Source: Hsuehochloa calcarea (taxonomy: Eukaryota; Streptophyta; Magnoliopsida; Poales; Poaceae). From it: DNA of 64,000 bases. Below, piece after piece: positions 11,741-24,000 of the stretch (positions are counted from its first letter, which is position 1; every line of letters starts with the position of its first letter). Location: positions 31,363,232-31,427,231 of the forward strand of contig CM070599.1 in the NCBI GenBank assembly GCA_036346395.1, written 5' to 3'. The notes beneath the pieces are model-generated. The model saw only the letters and a program-made list of their open reading frames with translations. It searched no databases and had not been told where the DNA came from. A program made the position numbers and the translations under genes.

Positions 11741-12082
11741 TATTTATTTTTATAAATTCGATATTAAAACATCGACTACAGCTAGGACATATATCTCAGT
11801 ATTTGACCACCACTACTCTACTCCCACCACCTTTCCCCGGCTGTCACCTGAAACCTGCTGGTCTCCTCTCCTGCCATCTCCTCTCCTCCCCTCCCCTCCC
11901 CACACAGCTCAGTACGACCTCCCCCATCTCCATTCCTTTGTCTCTCTCGGGGCTTAAATCCAACACAGCCATTGCCCCTACTACCTGACCTCCAAGGATC
12001 CCTTCGTTCTTGCTGCGTTACCAGGGTGGTGTGTTCTTGCGTGCTGTTTCGGAGCTGGTGAGGGTGGTGGTCTCTGGCGGCA
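11741..12082 (+). promoter_or_regulatory. Probable core promoter and 5' UTR of GDPDL
   Basis: A TATAAAT at 11751-11757 is followed about 100 bp later by a CT-rich run (about 11859-11905, mostly CTCCTCTCC-type units). Such runs are common around transcription starts in rice genes. The stretch leads into the ATG at 12083. The exact start of transcription cannot be set from sequence. Confidence 0.4.
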
Positions 12083-15000
12083 ATGAGGAGCAGCCATGTG
12101 TGCTCCGTGCTTGCGTCCCTCGTGTTACTGTGGCTGGGCATGGCCGCTGCGCAGACGACCTCTTCTTGGAAGACACTGAGTGGTACATTCTTCGGGCTCC
12201 CCTTGTTTCCTTGGTTGGTTGTGTGTGCGCTCTGATCTGAGTTCATTTATTGCAATTTTTTATCCGTAGAGGAAAGTTTTGCTTGCGATTTTAGATATTT
12301 TACCACCATTTTGGGCTGGATCTTTAGGATGCGTGCTCATTTTTTCTCAATTTTATTTCCCCCCCCCCACCCCCCTCTTTGGCAACACATTGGTGCGGTT
12401 CTTGGCACGATGACCTATTTCATTTCTCACCGATTTTAGCATTGTTTGAGCAACTTAGCTACGAGTTTTAGATTTTGGATTAGAAGATTGGGACCGGCCA
12501 AAATGCCTTTTTTTCGGTAGCTGATAGACATGTAACAGCCCCCATTTCTAGCACCTTTAAACTCTTTATAACCGTCACGGATGCGCAGTTGTAAAGCAAG
12601 AGGTAACATGCAAGCTCACGTTACAATAAAAAGCATACTTTTATTACATCAACAATAAAAAGCAGATTTTTATTACATCAACTAAGGCTTAGCGACCCTT
12701 TTGGACAAAGTTACGAGCAACCATGTCCAAAGTTAATATATTAGAGACAAAAGATCTTCCAAACCACAGGTACGTTTGAGCGCGGTCGAGACCTAATACT
12801 AGTAATCGCTGCCATCTGAAGGTCCACCAAAACATTCCTCATTAAGATCCTCAGGGTTCCCAGGTTTCCTCTATAGTTGATATTGCAAGAATGAGTACAC
12901 AATTGTACTCAACAAGCTACATGGAAAAGCTAATTAATTACATGCTAGGAGTTCAATGGATTGTTTAGGGTTTACCATATCAGGTACATGTGGATGCATT
13001 ATTTGAGCTAAAACAATTTATCTTTGAAACAGTAATACAATAATAAATATAACATAAAGGGTTTACCCAACAATTGCAATTACCATCTTAACATCGCAAA
13101 ATCTCTACTTATGCCTCATGTATTGGAATTACCCATGAACACAACTTTATTAACGTGAAGCACGACGTATTTGAATACCATTAATTATGCTATGCAGAGT
13201 TGCCCAACTTTACTCACAAGATACCTTAAACTCATACTGTCAGTTCATACACATGCAACACGTTAGCGTGCGTCTGAGTTGATATAACAAAACCTTTTCA
13301 TTGCTCAACCTTTCTAGCCTCTACCCGGTAGGTCCTTGGACCATACAGCCCTCGGGAGACCACCGGTCAACAGTGGAACTCACGGCCTGATGCCGACGAT
13401 ACCTACCGTTGTGTAGACCAGCGAGTGTTCCTTCAGACCCACTCCTGTCCCACCCCCAAAATTACGGATCCTCTATCACACAAGAGCAGGTGTTCACCTT
13501 GTAGATATTCAATCGGAAGAGTAGTGTACTAAGCTAGGTTGGAATGACCAAACCTATGGTTGAGCGATTTATGTGTCTGTTACTTGGCATAAGGTTCTTG
13601 TCCCTACCTGTCTCCAGTGAGGAAATAGACCAACACCAACTCGTTGTTGTCCATCTGCTTGGTCTCACCTTCGACTCACTTTTGTCAAGTATCTTGGGTT
13701 GTCCATCCTCTTGGGATCAACCCTCAACTCTCCACCAAAACTATTGACGAAAAGTCAATTCTCTTTTCCAGAATTTATAAACACATTTTGTGATAATGCC
13801 GAATATTTAGCTATCATTTCATATAATCTAAACTTGTCAAGGTGAATATGGCCTACAAAGAATAGGTGGGTTTGTATGTGGGGTAATATGATTTATCTAC
13901 TAATCATGACATTCCAAAGTATTATTTCAATATTAAAGTAATTAGCATAAATATGATAATGAATGTAATAATATAAATACATGAAATATAGGCTAAAAAT
14001 GATTAAATGAATGTGACTTGCTTCCTAGCTCAAAGTCTTCTATTAACTCGTCTTGTCCGGCGTTCCCTGAAGCTTGGTTGTCGAACTCGGGACCTAACGT
14101 AAAATAAAATAAACCAAATAAAATATCCGGCTCGACAAGGAACGATCTAGGAACAACATGCAAGTGAAATAAAATTCGGGAAAATAAATAAAAGAGAACG
14201 ATAGAGTGGTGAAAAGGATTTATTGGAGGCTTGATTTGGCTGAACAGAGTCAAGAATTGGATTCACAGGCTCGAACCGGGCGAAATGGACATATTTGTCG
14301 AATGAGGGTTTTGGGTGAATAGTATTGGGCCCAACAAATAGTGTTGGTTCCATTCATAATAGGTTAGGGTTTTATGAACAGTGTTTGGGTTAAACGGTAA
14401 TGGGTCGTGTTTGGATTGTGAGTAGTAAAGGTTTTACTGCTTTGGGTTATGAATAGTATGCACAGTGATGGGTTGCTTCGGGTGGGCTTTGAATAGTGTC
14501 GGTCGCATAGTAATGGGCTTAGCCCTTTTGGCTTGCCCGTCCCAAAAGGAAAAACATGTTTTAGCGGTCAACAAAAACCAACGCTGGAGCTTGCCGCTAC
14601 GGTGCCCGAGCAAAGAAATTGTCGTCGACGGCGATTTCGCCGGTGGCTAGGGTCAGCGGCGGAAGTGGATGGTGCGGTGAGGATCCTTGAGGCATGAGCA
14701 ACCCATTTTGGGGTTTGGTTTGGGCCAAGGTGGCTCGGAGATGGTGCGGTGGTGGGGATGGCGCATGGCCGGAGCAGGGGAAGGAGGCGGTGCTACATGC
14801 TCGCTTCGACCAAATTGGCCATGTCTAGAGCTTCGGTGGAGCAAGGGGGTCTCAATGGTAGTGATGGTGGGGTTCAAGGAGGGTTGAGGTGGCCTGGCAC
14901 CGTTCCCCGAGGGCAGCGCGACGGTGGAGCACAGTGCTGGCAAGGTGGCGGCGGGGATAGAGTGGGAGATGGTGGGGGAAAGGTGCGGGGTGGTGTGGCG

Positions 15001-18000
15001 GTGCTGGAGGCATGGTTGGGAGGGAAGGGGAGGGAAGACGGCGACGAATTTACCATCGGGCTTATTGGGGAAGAAGGGGAAGGCGGCGGAAATTCGAACG
15101 ATTGGTCGGCTCTGGAGACAAAAGAAAATGGGAGTGAGGTGGTGAGTATGTTGCGATGTATTTGGTTCGGATTTGGTTGGCTTTTATAGCCAGCACAAGG
15201 CGGTGGGAGCAGTGAGGCGTGTGTGCGGCTGCGCGCAAACGGCGTTGGGGAAAGGGGAAAAGCAGGGGTGAGGTGGCATGGCGAGGTGGCGAAGCTGACG
15301 GGAGCGAAGAGGACGAAGTCGGCGTGGCATTGGTGACGCATCGAGGAAGAAGAAAGGGGTAAGGCGCGAAGGAGGAAAGGTGCCTGCGGGCAGGGAAAAC
15401 GGACAACAAAAAAAAGGAAAGCAGAAAGGGAGGAAGATTTACCAAATTGAAAAAAAAACAAATTTAAGCCAAAAACTCAAAAACTTTTGAAATTCCGAAA
15501 TGTTGGGTTGTTTCAAGACATTTCAGCTGAGAGACATGTTAGGACATGGCAGCAGAGGAGTACTTGACTGCTATGTGCTAATAGCTCTACACATCTCTCT
15601 TTCGTAGTGTTGGGAATGGTGTGCTTTGCGAATTTACTCTAGCTACACGTCCTTTTCCTTTTTCTTTCATAGAGTTCTTGTTCGTGTGATGCATTTAGGA
15701 GTTAGGATCTGGTCCTTTCAGGCATCCAAAAGGCTAACAATGAGCTTAATGTTTCAGGCAATGCTCCAGCAATCATAGCCAAGGGTGGATTTTCAGGCTT
15801 ATTCCCTGATTCAAGCGAGTTCGCCTATCGGTTTGCGCTGATTGCTAGCTCGCCTGATACGATCCTATATTGTGACGTTCGGCTGACCAATGATGGCCTT
15901 GGCATCTGCCTACCGGACATAAAGATGGACAGCTGTACCAATATTCCAGATTACTATCCTAAGGGCAAGAAGAGCTACCTTGTTAACGGTGTGTCTACGA
16001 CGGGATGGTTCTCAGTGGACTACAATGGCACCGAGCTCGGACAAGTGTCTTGTAAGTGCTATCATAGTGTTCTAATAAGTTACCAAACATAGCAGTTTTT
16101 TACCGTCTGTGGTCTTGTCAATATTGGATGAGGAAAAAGGAAATGCCTCTTGTTTTAACCTTTCTATGATTTGAAAATTGTGGTTGGTTTAATTACTTGT
16201 CTAACTCCTTGATCACTGTGGTATATATGCTGAGCAGTGAAGCAGTCAATCTTTTCTCGCACGCCCAGGTTTGATCCAAGCTTCTTTCCAATTCTTGCTG
16301 TTGAAGACGTGGCATCCAAGTTTAAGCCTCCTGGAATTTGGCTCAATGTCCAGGTACAATTAAGAATCTTGGCCGCGTGCGGTATATTATGTTGTAGGAG
16401 TTCTTCTGTCATTGAAAACCTCTGCTTTGTGCCATTTGCAGCATGACAGTTTCTACAGCCAGTTCAATCTGAGCATGAGGAACTACATCCTTTCCGTATC
16501 GAAACGTGTTGTTGCTAACTATATCTCATCACCCGAAGTGAGCTTCCTCACCAGCATACTCGGAAGGATTAGCAACGAAACAAAGCTTGTGTTCCGCTTT
16601 CTTGACGAGACCACTGTTGAACCATCTACAAAACAGACATATGGCTCCATGTTGAAAAATCTTACATTTGTCAAGACATTTGCATCTGGGATACTTGTTC
16701 CGAAGCACTGTATCTGGCCTGTTTCACCAGATAATTATTTGCAGCCATACACTTCAGTCGTTGATGATGCTCATAAAGCAGGGTTGGAAATTTATGCTGC
16801 CGATTTTGCGAATGACTTTACACTCAGTTACAACCATAGCTATGATCCATTAGCAGAATATCTCTCGTTCATTGATAATGGTGCCTTCTCTGTTGATGGC
16901 GTATTGACTGATTTCCCTGTTACACCTTCAGAGGCCATTGGTGAGTCCTTATTCTTTCTACAATATTCTTGCAACAATATGTTGATGAGTTAGTATTAGG
17001 ATCTACTAAGAAGTCGTGTTATAGTCGGATCTAATCTTGTATTAGAGTCGGATTCAATCTTTAGACTATAAATAGAGAGTGTGGAGATCCTACGGAACAC
17101 ACATAACTATTCCCGAAATTCCACATGGTATCAGAGCCATCCCCGTTCCATCCACCACCACCGAACCCTAACCCTAACTCTAACCCTCTCTTACCTTAGC
17201 CATCACCGCCGTTGTTGTTCGTCCTCGTCCCCGTCGCCTCCTACAACCGAGCGGTCACGTTGTGTCGCCTCGAGGTCGAGCTCGGGCAGGCGAGGAGGAG
17301 GCTGGAGCTTGGGACGTGAAGCCGCCGCCGCCTCGGGTCGCCATCGACCAAACGAAGCCACCACTGCCGCCAGGTCCGACGAGGTAGGCCTCCGCTGCCT
17401 CCTGGAATGCCAGCACTGCGTGAATCTGGAACCAGATCGCCGCTATTGCTTGGTGAACTGAAGAAGAAGAAGAAGGGGAACAGAGGAAGTTAGGAGTGTT
17501 GCCGAAAGAAGAAATGCAGCGAAGGAAAATAAAGAAGAGAGGGTGTCGCCGAAAGAAGAAAAGCAGAGAGGGAAAAAAGGTTATGTGTTGAATTTGTTTT
17601 TTTATACCACGGCTCTGCATGATTTGGGTAATCGTGAAGACACTCACCAAGGTTCGGCAGAACATATGATGCGTAAAGGGTTGCTGTGATCGTGGGAGAT
17701 ACGTGCGGCATATCTTGGTAGTGATTGACATTGCTCCATTTGTTTTGAGAAGATGACCCCTTAGGAGATTGAGGATGCAAGGAAGGAGGAAAAAGACGTA
17801 ATGAGGGCGGTAGAAGAGTGGAAGAAGGCAATTGTTGAGACTACTCAAGCTGGTCACGCAAGGTGACATGAGAAGCATGTTACACGAGCTCTTAGCGATG
17901 GGTATGATAGGTCCGAGGGCTGCTGCTGGGTCATCTGAATTAAAGCTAGAGCTGATGTCAAATGATGTAAAGTTGGAAGGGGCAAGAATTATCTGAGTTG

Positions 18001-21000
18001 GTCTAGAAGGGCTCAGCTAATTCTGGGGACGAAGGGGGTGGAGCACTATCTGTAGGAGACTTGTGTTGAGCCTATAGACAAAGCGAGCATGGATTGGAGG
18101 GTATGGAACACCACTGTTGTAGCAAAAAAAGAGGGCTAAACAGTAAGAGAGGGGGGACCCCCGATGTACTCGGAGGGACCGGAGGATCCTCAGGAGAAGA
18201 GACCAGCTGTTAAGAAAAGGGGTGTTTATTGATTGCTCCAAAAACCTGAATCTCATCCTCCTTACATGATGGGGGTAAACCCCTATTTATAGCCTCTTAA
18301 AATAGGGTACTTATTGACTTGGATTTATATGATGAAAGCACAAGAGCGATGTCCTTCGGTGTTTTCAGGACTTCTATAGGATGGTTGCTACTCAGTTGTT
18401 TGGATTCTTCAAACAGACAGTGGAACTGAGTATGTTAACAAGGAGTTTGCAGCGTATCTCTCAGATGAAGGGATAGTTCATCAGACTACTTGTCCAGGAA
18501 CCCCACCTTAGAATGGAGTGGCTGAAAGGAAGAATCGACATTTGTTGGAGGTGGCACGTTCACTCATGTTTCAAAAGAATGTGCCAAAGGGATTGTAGAG
18601 CGAGGCAGTGATGACGATAGTGTATCTTATTAATCGTACGCTATCTCGAATACTTGGGATGAAGTCTCCAGCTGAACTTCTTTTGGGTCAGCGAGAGTTC
18701 AAGGTGCCACCCAAGGTGTTTGGCTGTGTGTGCTTTGTACAGGATCACTAACCAGTGGTTGGTTAGTTTGATCCAAATGCATTGAAGTGTATTTTTATAG
18801 GCTATTCATCAAGTTAGAAGGGTTATAGATGCTCGAATCCAGTTGAGCAAAGGTTGTTCATCAGTATGGATGTGACATTTCGGGAATTTGAGTCGTACTA
18901 CACGAGTGGCGGTACTCTTGGTCAATTTTGGAGGAGTTCTCTCCTATCACTAAGGGTGACAGTCGAGAGGGGGGAACAAGGAGAGTGATAATGAACGAGA
19001 AGTTATTATGGGGATAATTCCATGCCCGAGCCTAATGGAATACGCGAAAGATGTGTTAGCCCAAAAAGAATTGAAGGTTTATCAGCCAAGGCGCTTTGGG
19101 AAATAGGGGGAGAAGCAGAGGGACAAGCAGTCAGCACCTGAGCTACCAGCGGAGCTGGCAGAGTCAACACCTGAGCCACCAGCGGAGTTGGCAAAGGCGC
19201 AACCCGAACAACGACAGCCTGAACAGCCGGCCTTGCCAGTTGATCTAGTCCCAAATCACTCCTCGGGTCTCTCTCCACCAAGTTCCTTGCCTTCCTTTGG
19301 GCGAGTGGTAATGTTCCTTCTAATCACTCGGGAAACTAGAGCTAATGTTAGAAAGCCTCCAGTCCGGTATGTCTTTGAGCAGGACATTGCAAATTTCATC
19401 TTATATTTTCATATCTCACCTGCATACAAAGCATTCATTGCATCTCTTCAGGCAGTGCATGTTCCAAAGGATTAACGAGCTACTAAGTAGGATCCTAAGT
19501 GGAAGGATGCGATGAAGGAGGAGCTTAGTGCACTTCAGAAGAACAAGACATGAGATCTTGTTCCACTTCCAGCAGGAAAAAGGGCAGTAGGATGCAAATG
19601 TGTGTTTACGATTAAGCAAACTCCTGAAGGCAAGATAAAGAAATACAAGACACGGTTAGTTGCAAAAGGTTATAGTCAAACATATGTGATAGACTGTGAT
19701 GAGACCTTTGCACCAGTGGCGAATATTAGCATAGTAAGAACGTTGATCTTCTGTGCAACTAACTTCAGATGGCACCTACATCAGTTGGATATGAAGAATG
19801 CTTTTCCACATGGTGATTTATAAGAGGAGATATACATGGAGATTCCTCCATACTTTGAGAACAGGCAGACTTATGGGAAGGTGTGTTAACTCAAAAAGTC
19901 TTTATACGCTCTAAAACAGTCTCCAAGGGCGTGGTTTGATAGATTCAGGCGTGCAATCTGTAGTATAGGCTATTCTTAGTGCAATGGAGATCATAATGTG
20001 TTTTATGGGCATAGAAGATCACATATCACCATGTTGTGACCTATGTTGATGATATTGTGATAACAGGAGATGGAGATGATACTGAGGAAATCAAGTCCTC
20101 GAAGAAAAGCCTGGGATAGACATTTGAGGTGAAAGATCTTGGAACTCTTCGATGCTTTCTTGGAATTGGGATTGTCCGTTCTTCGAATGGTATAGTTCTC
20201 TCCCAGAGGAAGTATGTCCTTGATCTGCTGGCAGAAACAGGTATGCTTGGGTGTCACCATATAACTTCACCTATTGATAGGAATCACAAGCTATACGCTG
20301 AGTTGGGAGATCCAATTGGCAAGGAAGCTTATCAAAGGCTTGTTGGCGTCTGATCTATTTGTGCCATACAAGATCTGATATTTCATATGCAGTTAGTGTG
20401 GTTAGTGATATATGCATGATCCTAGAATAGGACACATGGATGTTGGCTATTGAATCCTGCGGTATTTGAAGAGTAGCCCAGGGAAAGACCTTTGGTTCAG
20501 GAAGAATCAACACCGAATGTGGAATGGTATTGTGATGCTGATTGGGCGCATGGATAAAAAACCGGGCGGTTACTGGTCTTACCGGTGGGGACTGGGAACG
20601 GAAAAACTGGCCAGTTTTTCTCAGTTTAGCAAATTCAAATTTCAGTTTTCGAATTTCGGCTGGTTTTTAAGCAAATTCAAGCGAATTTCATCCATATTTT
20701 TTCCGATAATTCGTGAATCGGCTATTATACATTTTTCGGCCAATGACCCAGTAAATTGCCCGATTCGTTTTTTTATCACTTATTGGGCGAGCAGTGTAGA
20801 TGACAGGAGGTCTACCTCTGGATATTGCACATTTGTGAGATGTAACTTTGTGTCATGGAGGAGTAATAAGCAGGAGGTTGTGACTCGATCTACTGCAGAA
20901 GCAAGTACAGAGCAATGACGTTGAGTGTGAGTGAAATGATATGGATAAAATGTTTATTGTTTGAGCTTCGGGTATGGAGGAATAATCTCTTGGTGTTGAA

Positions 21001-24000
21001 TTGCGACAATAAAGCTGCAATCAACATTGGTAACCATACAGGCAACATGATCGTACTAAGCACGTTGAGATTGATAGGTTCTTCATCAAGGAAAAGCTCG
21101 ATGGTAGGATGCGGAAGTTGGAGTATGTCAAGTCTGGTGAACAGTTAGTTGACTATTTCACTAAAGGGTTAGATCCTAGCTAGGGTGTTACAATATATAA
21201 CAAAATGGTCATGATTGATATCGTCGGCCCATCTTGAAGGGGTGTGTTAGTATTAGGATCTAGTAAGAAGTCGTGTTAGGATTGGATGTAATGTTGTATT
21301 AGAGTTGGATTTAGTCTTTAGACTAAATAAAGGGTGTGGGGATCCTACGGGACATACACAACTATTCCCGAAATTCCACACAATACATGTTTGTTCTTCA
21401 ATTTTTCATGCACTCGTGATTTGGTGTCATCCATCTTCCATTTTCTGAAGACAGTTGAATTTGTATTAAACCACAAAAGCATTGAGGATATTGCTGGTTT
21501 TATGTAATAAGTGTTAGATGTGTATTGTATAAGGGGTTATTTGCATATATGCCACACCTGTACTTGTATAAATATCGGCTCATTGGCCTCATAATGAATA
21601 CAAACGCTATTTATAACATAGTATCAGAGCAAACCTAGGGTTTTGTTTTGCTCGTGGTCGTCGCCTGGCTCTTCCCGTGGCCGTTTTGCCCGTGGCCGCC
21701 GCCTGGCTCTTCTTCCATCGTGCTTACTCGTGGCAACCCACGCCTACTGTCGTCGTCGTCTTCCATCTGGGCGCTCGGATCCACCCGATGGCGGCGCCGT
21801 CTACCTCGCCGCCTACCGGATCCATCGCCTCCCAATCAGGCTGCCTCCTCTTCTTCTGTTTCGGCTTCTCAGCATCGGTGTCAACCCGATCGGCGTCGCT
21901 TGCCTCGCCGCCCGCCGTCTCCATCCGACCGCCTACCTCGGCTGTGTGGGAGCATCTGCCTCCGCCTCCGCTCGGGCCGATGTAGGCACCCGACCGATGT
22001 CGCCTCCGCTCGGCCGCACGAGCGCCTCCACTCGGGCCGACATAGGCACCCGCCGCCGCTTCGTCGTACCGCCACCGCTTCGCTTGGTTCATTGCCGCCG
22101 CCCGCCGAGCTTGGCGGCCGCTGCCTCTACCCAGTTGTCTATGGTATGGCGTCAGATTGACTCTCTGGGACCGGATGTTTGCCACACTTATCAGTGTCGT
22201 CAGCGTCAGCAGTCTCGCCTGGAGTTTCGTTTCATCTATGACTTCTTGACACGTCTTCGGGCTTAGGATGAACAGACTCGTGCTCAGTTGCTGGCACGAC
22301 ATCCTCGTGTGACTTTGTTGGAGGCCCTTGCAGCCGTTCATGATGAGGAGATCCGCCTTCGTGTTGCGGGTCTGCTGCCGTTCCAGTCATCTCCTTCGGT
22401 TCTGGCAGCTCTTCCAGCTTCTACACCTGCTACAACTACTCCATCACCAATTGTGTCTTCACCAGTGACAGCTGATGTTGGTAGGGGACTACATTGCACT
22501 TGCTGCAACAAGGATGAACATGTACAACAGACCTGCTACAAGAACGATTTACGTCGTCGTGGCCGTCCTCCACAAGAAACTGGTGGTTCCTCCTCTCAAA
22601 GGAGCTCTGGTGCTTCTGATTCTCGGGAGTTTCTCACACTGCTGCGTCGCATGGCTGCTCTTGCACCGTCCGATTCTGTTAGTTCTGCTGCACAGTCTTC
22701 TAGTGAGAGACCACCTTCTACTTCATCCTCAGGTATATCACTTTGGATTCTTGACACTGGTGCTTCCTTTCATATGACATCTGATTCCATCAGTCCCGCT
22801 TCCATTCATCCTTTAACTGCTCCTATCACTGTTCAGACAGCAGATGGTACCTCTTTTTCTATCGCAGGATGAGGCACTCTTTCGAATTCCTCTTTTCATA
22901 TTCCTGTTGTTTCTCATGTTCCCAAACTAACCATGTAGCTCATATCTGCCGGTCAGCTCACTTATCATGGTTGTCGTGTTATTTTCGATTCTGATTCTTG
23001 TTGTGTTCAGGATCGATGCACGGGGACTTTGGTTGGCACTGGCCCTCACTGCCGTGACTTGCAGCGTCTCTGGGAGCTTGACTGACTTTATCTTCTTTCC
23101 GCTGCCCTTGCTAGTCTTGTCGCCTCCACCGTCGCCGCTGCTTCTGCTGCATCCTCCACTGCGTCTTCTGCCCAGTGGCATCATCGTTTGGGACATTTTT
23201 GCGGGTCGTGTCTATCTTCTTTACTTCGTCACGGTCTTTTAGGGTCTGTGTCTGGTGATACTTCTCTAAATTGTTAGGGTTGCAAGCTTATTAAACAGGT
23301 TTAACTTCCCTATCCTTCTAGTGAGTCGGTGTCACAGCGTCCTTTTGATCTTATTCATTCTGATGTATGGGGTCCAGCTTCTTTCGTTTGGAAAGGAAGT
23401 CGTCGATATTATATAATTTTTATTGATAACTTTTCTCGCCACACATGGATATACTTTGTCATCTCCTAGTGAGGTTTTATCAATCTACAAGACGTTTGCC
23501 TCCATAATCCGTACTCAGTTTGATTCCCCTATTCGTGTCTTTTGTGCTGACTCTGCTGGGGAATACTTGTCATGAGTCCTTCGTGGTTTTCTTGCTGAGC
23601 AGAGTACTCTCTCAGTTTTCTTGCCCTGGTGTTCATACCCATAACGTTGTGGTTGAACGGAGCATCGTTATCTTTTTGAACAGACCGTGGTCTTATGCTT
23701 GCTTCTGCTATCCCTCCACACTCCTGGACTGAGGCTGTTTCTACTGTCACTTTCCTGATTAACATTCAACCTTCTTCTGCTCTTCAGGGTGGTGTCCCGG
23801 TTGAGCGTCTATGTGGCAAGCCTCTTGACTATTCTAGTCTTCGCCTCGTTGGGTGTGTGTGTTATATTCTTCTTTCTCCTCGTGAGTACACCAAGCTGAC
23901 CGCTTAGTCCGTGGAGTGTGTTTTTCTGGGCTATAGCGTTGAGCATAAGGGATATCGTTGTTGGGATCCTATTGGTCGACGGATGTGGGTTTCTCGGGAT

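Larger units (their letters stand above)
16980..21380 (+). mobile_element. Ty1/copia element I (4,401 bp) in GDPDL intron 4
   Basis: Both ends are defined by CAATA target duplications at 16975-16979 and 21381-21385. LTRs are 16980-17125 and 21245-21380; the 5' copy carries an extra stretch (TTGATGAG-like) near its start. The primer-binding site TGGTATCAGAGCC is at 17126-17138 and a purine tract at 21236-21244. Inside, a decayed copia pol is readable from about 18390: integrase (NGVAERKNRHLLEVARSLM near 18515-18570), reverse transcriptase (KTRLVAKGYSQ near 19650, DMKNAF near 19790) and RNase H (TSGYCTFVRCNFVSW near 20815-20860). Gag is largely unrecognisable, and 17140-18380 may have lost or gained sequence. 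Stops are frequent. A MITE splits the RNase H region. Confidence 0.9.

Noticed and set aside
14653..15461. Long GC-rich open frames on both strands (up to 195 codons)
   Set aside because: They lie inside the solo LTR of intron 1, overlap on both strands and have low-complexity Pro/Ser or Gly/Arg composition without any domain.
17163..17190. CCCTAA-like repeats resembling an interstitial telomere
   Set aside because: Only about four degenerate units (ACCCTAACCCTAACTCTAAC) in the leader of copia element I; plant telomeres are CCCTAAA. Likely a simple repeat.
21643..22266. 207-codon frame and its shadows at the start of copia element II
   Set aside because: They are the leader and gag start region of the retrotransposon, not a host gene; frames overlap on both strands.
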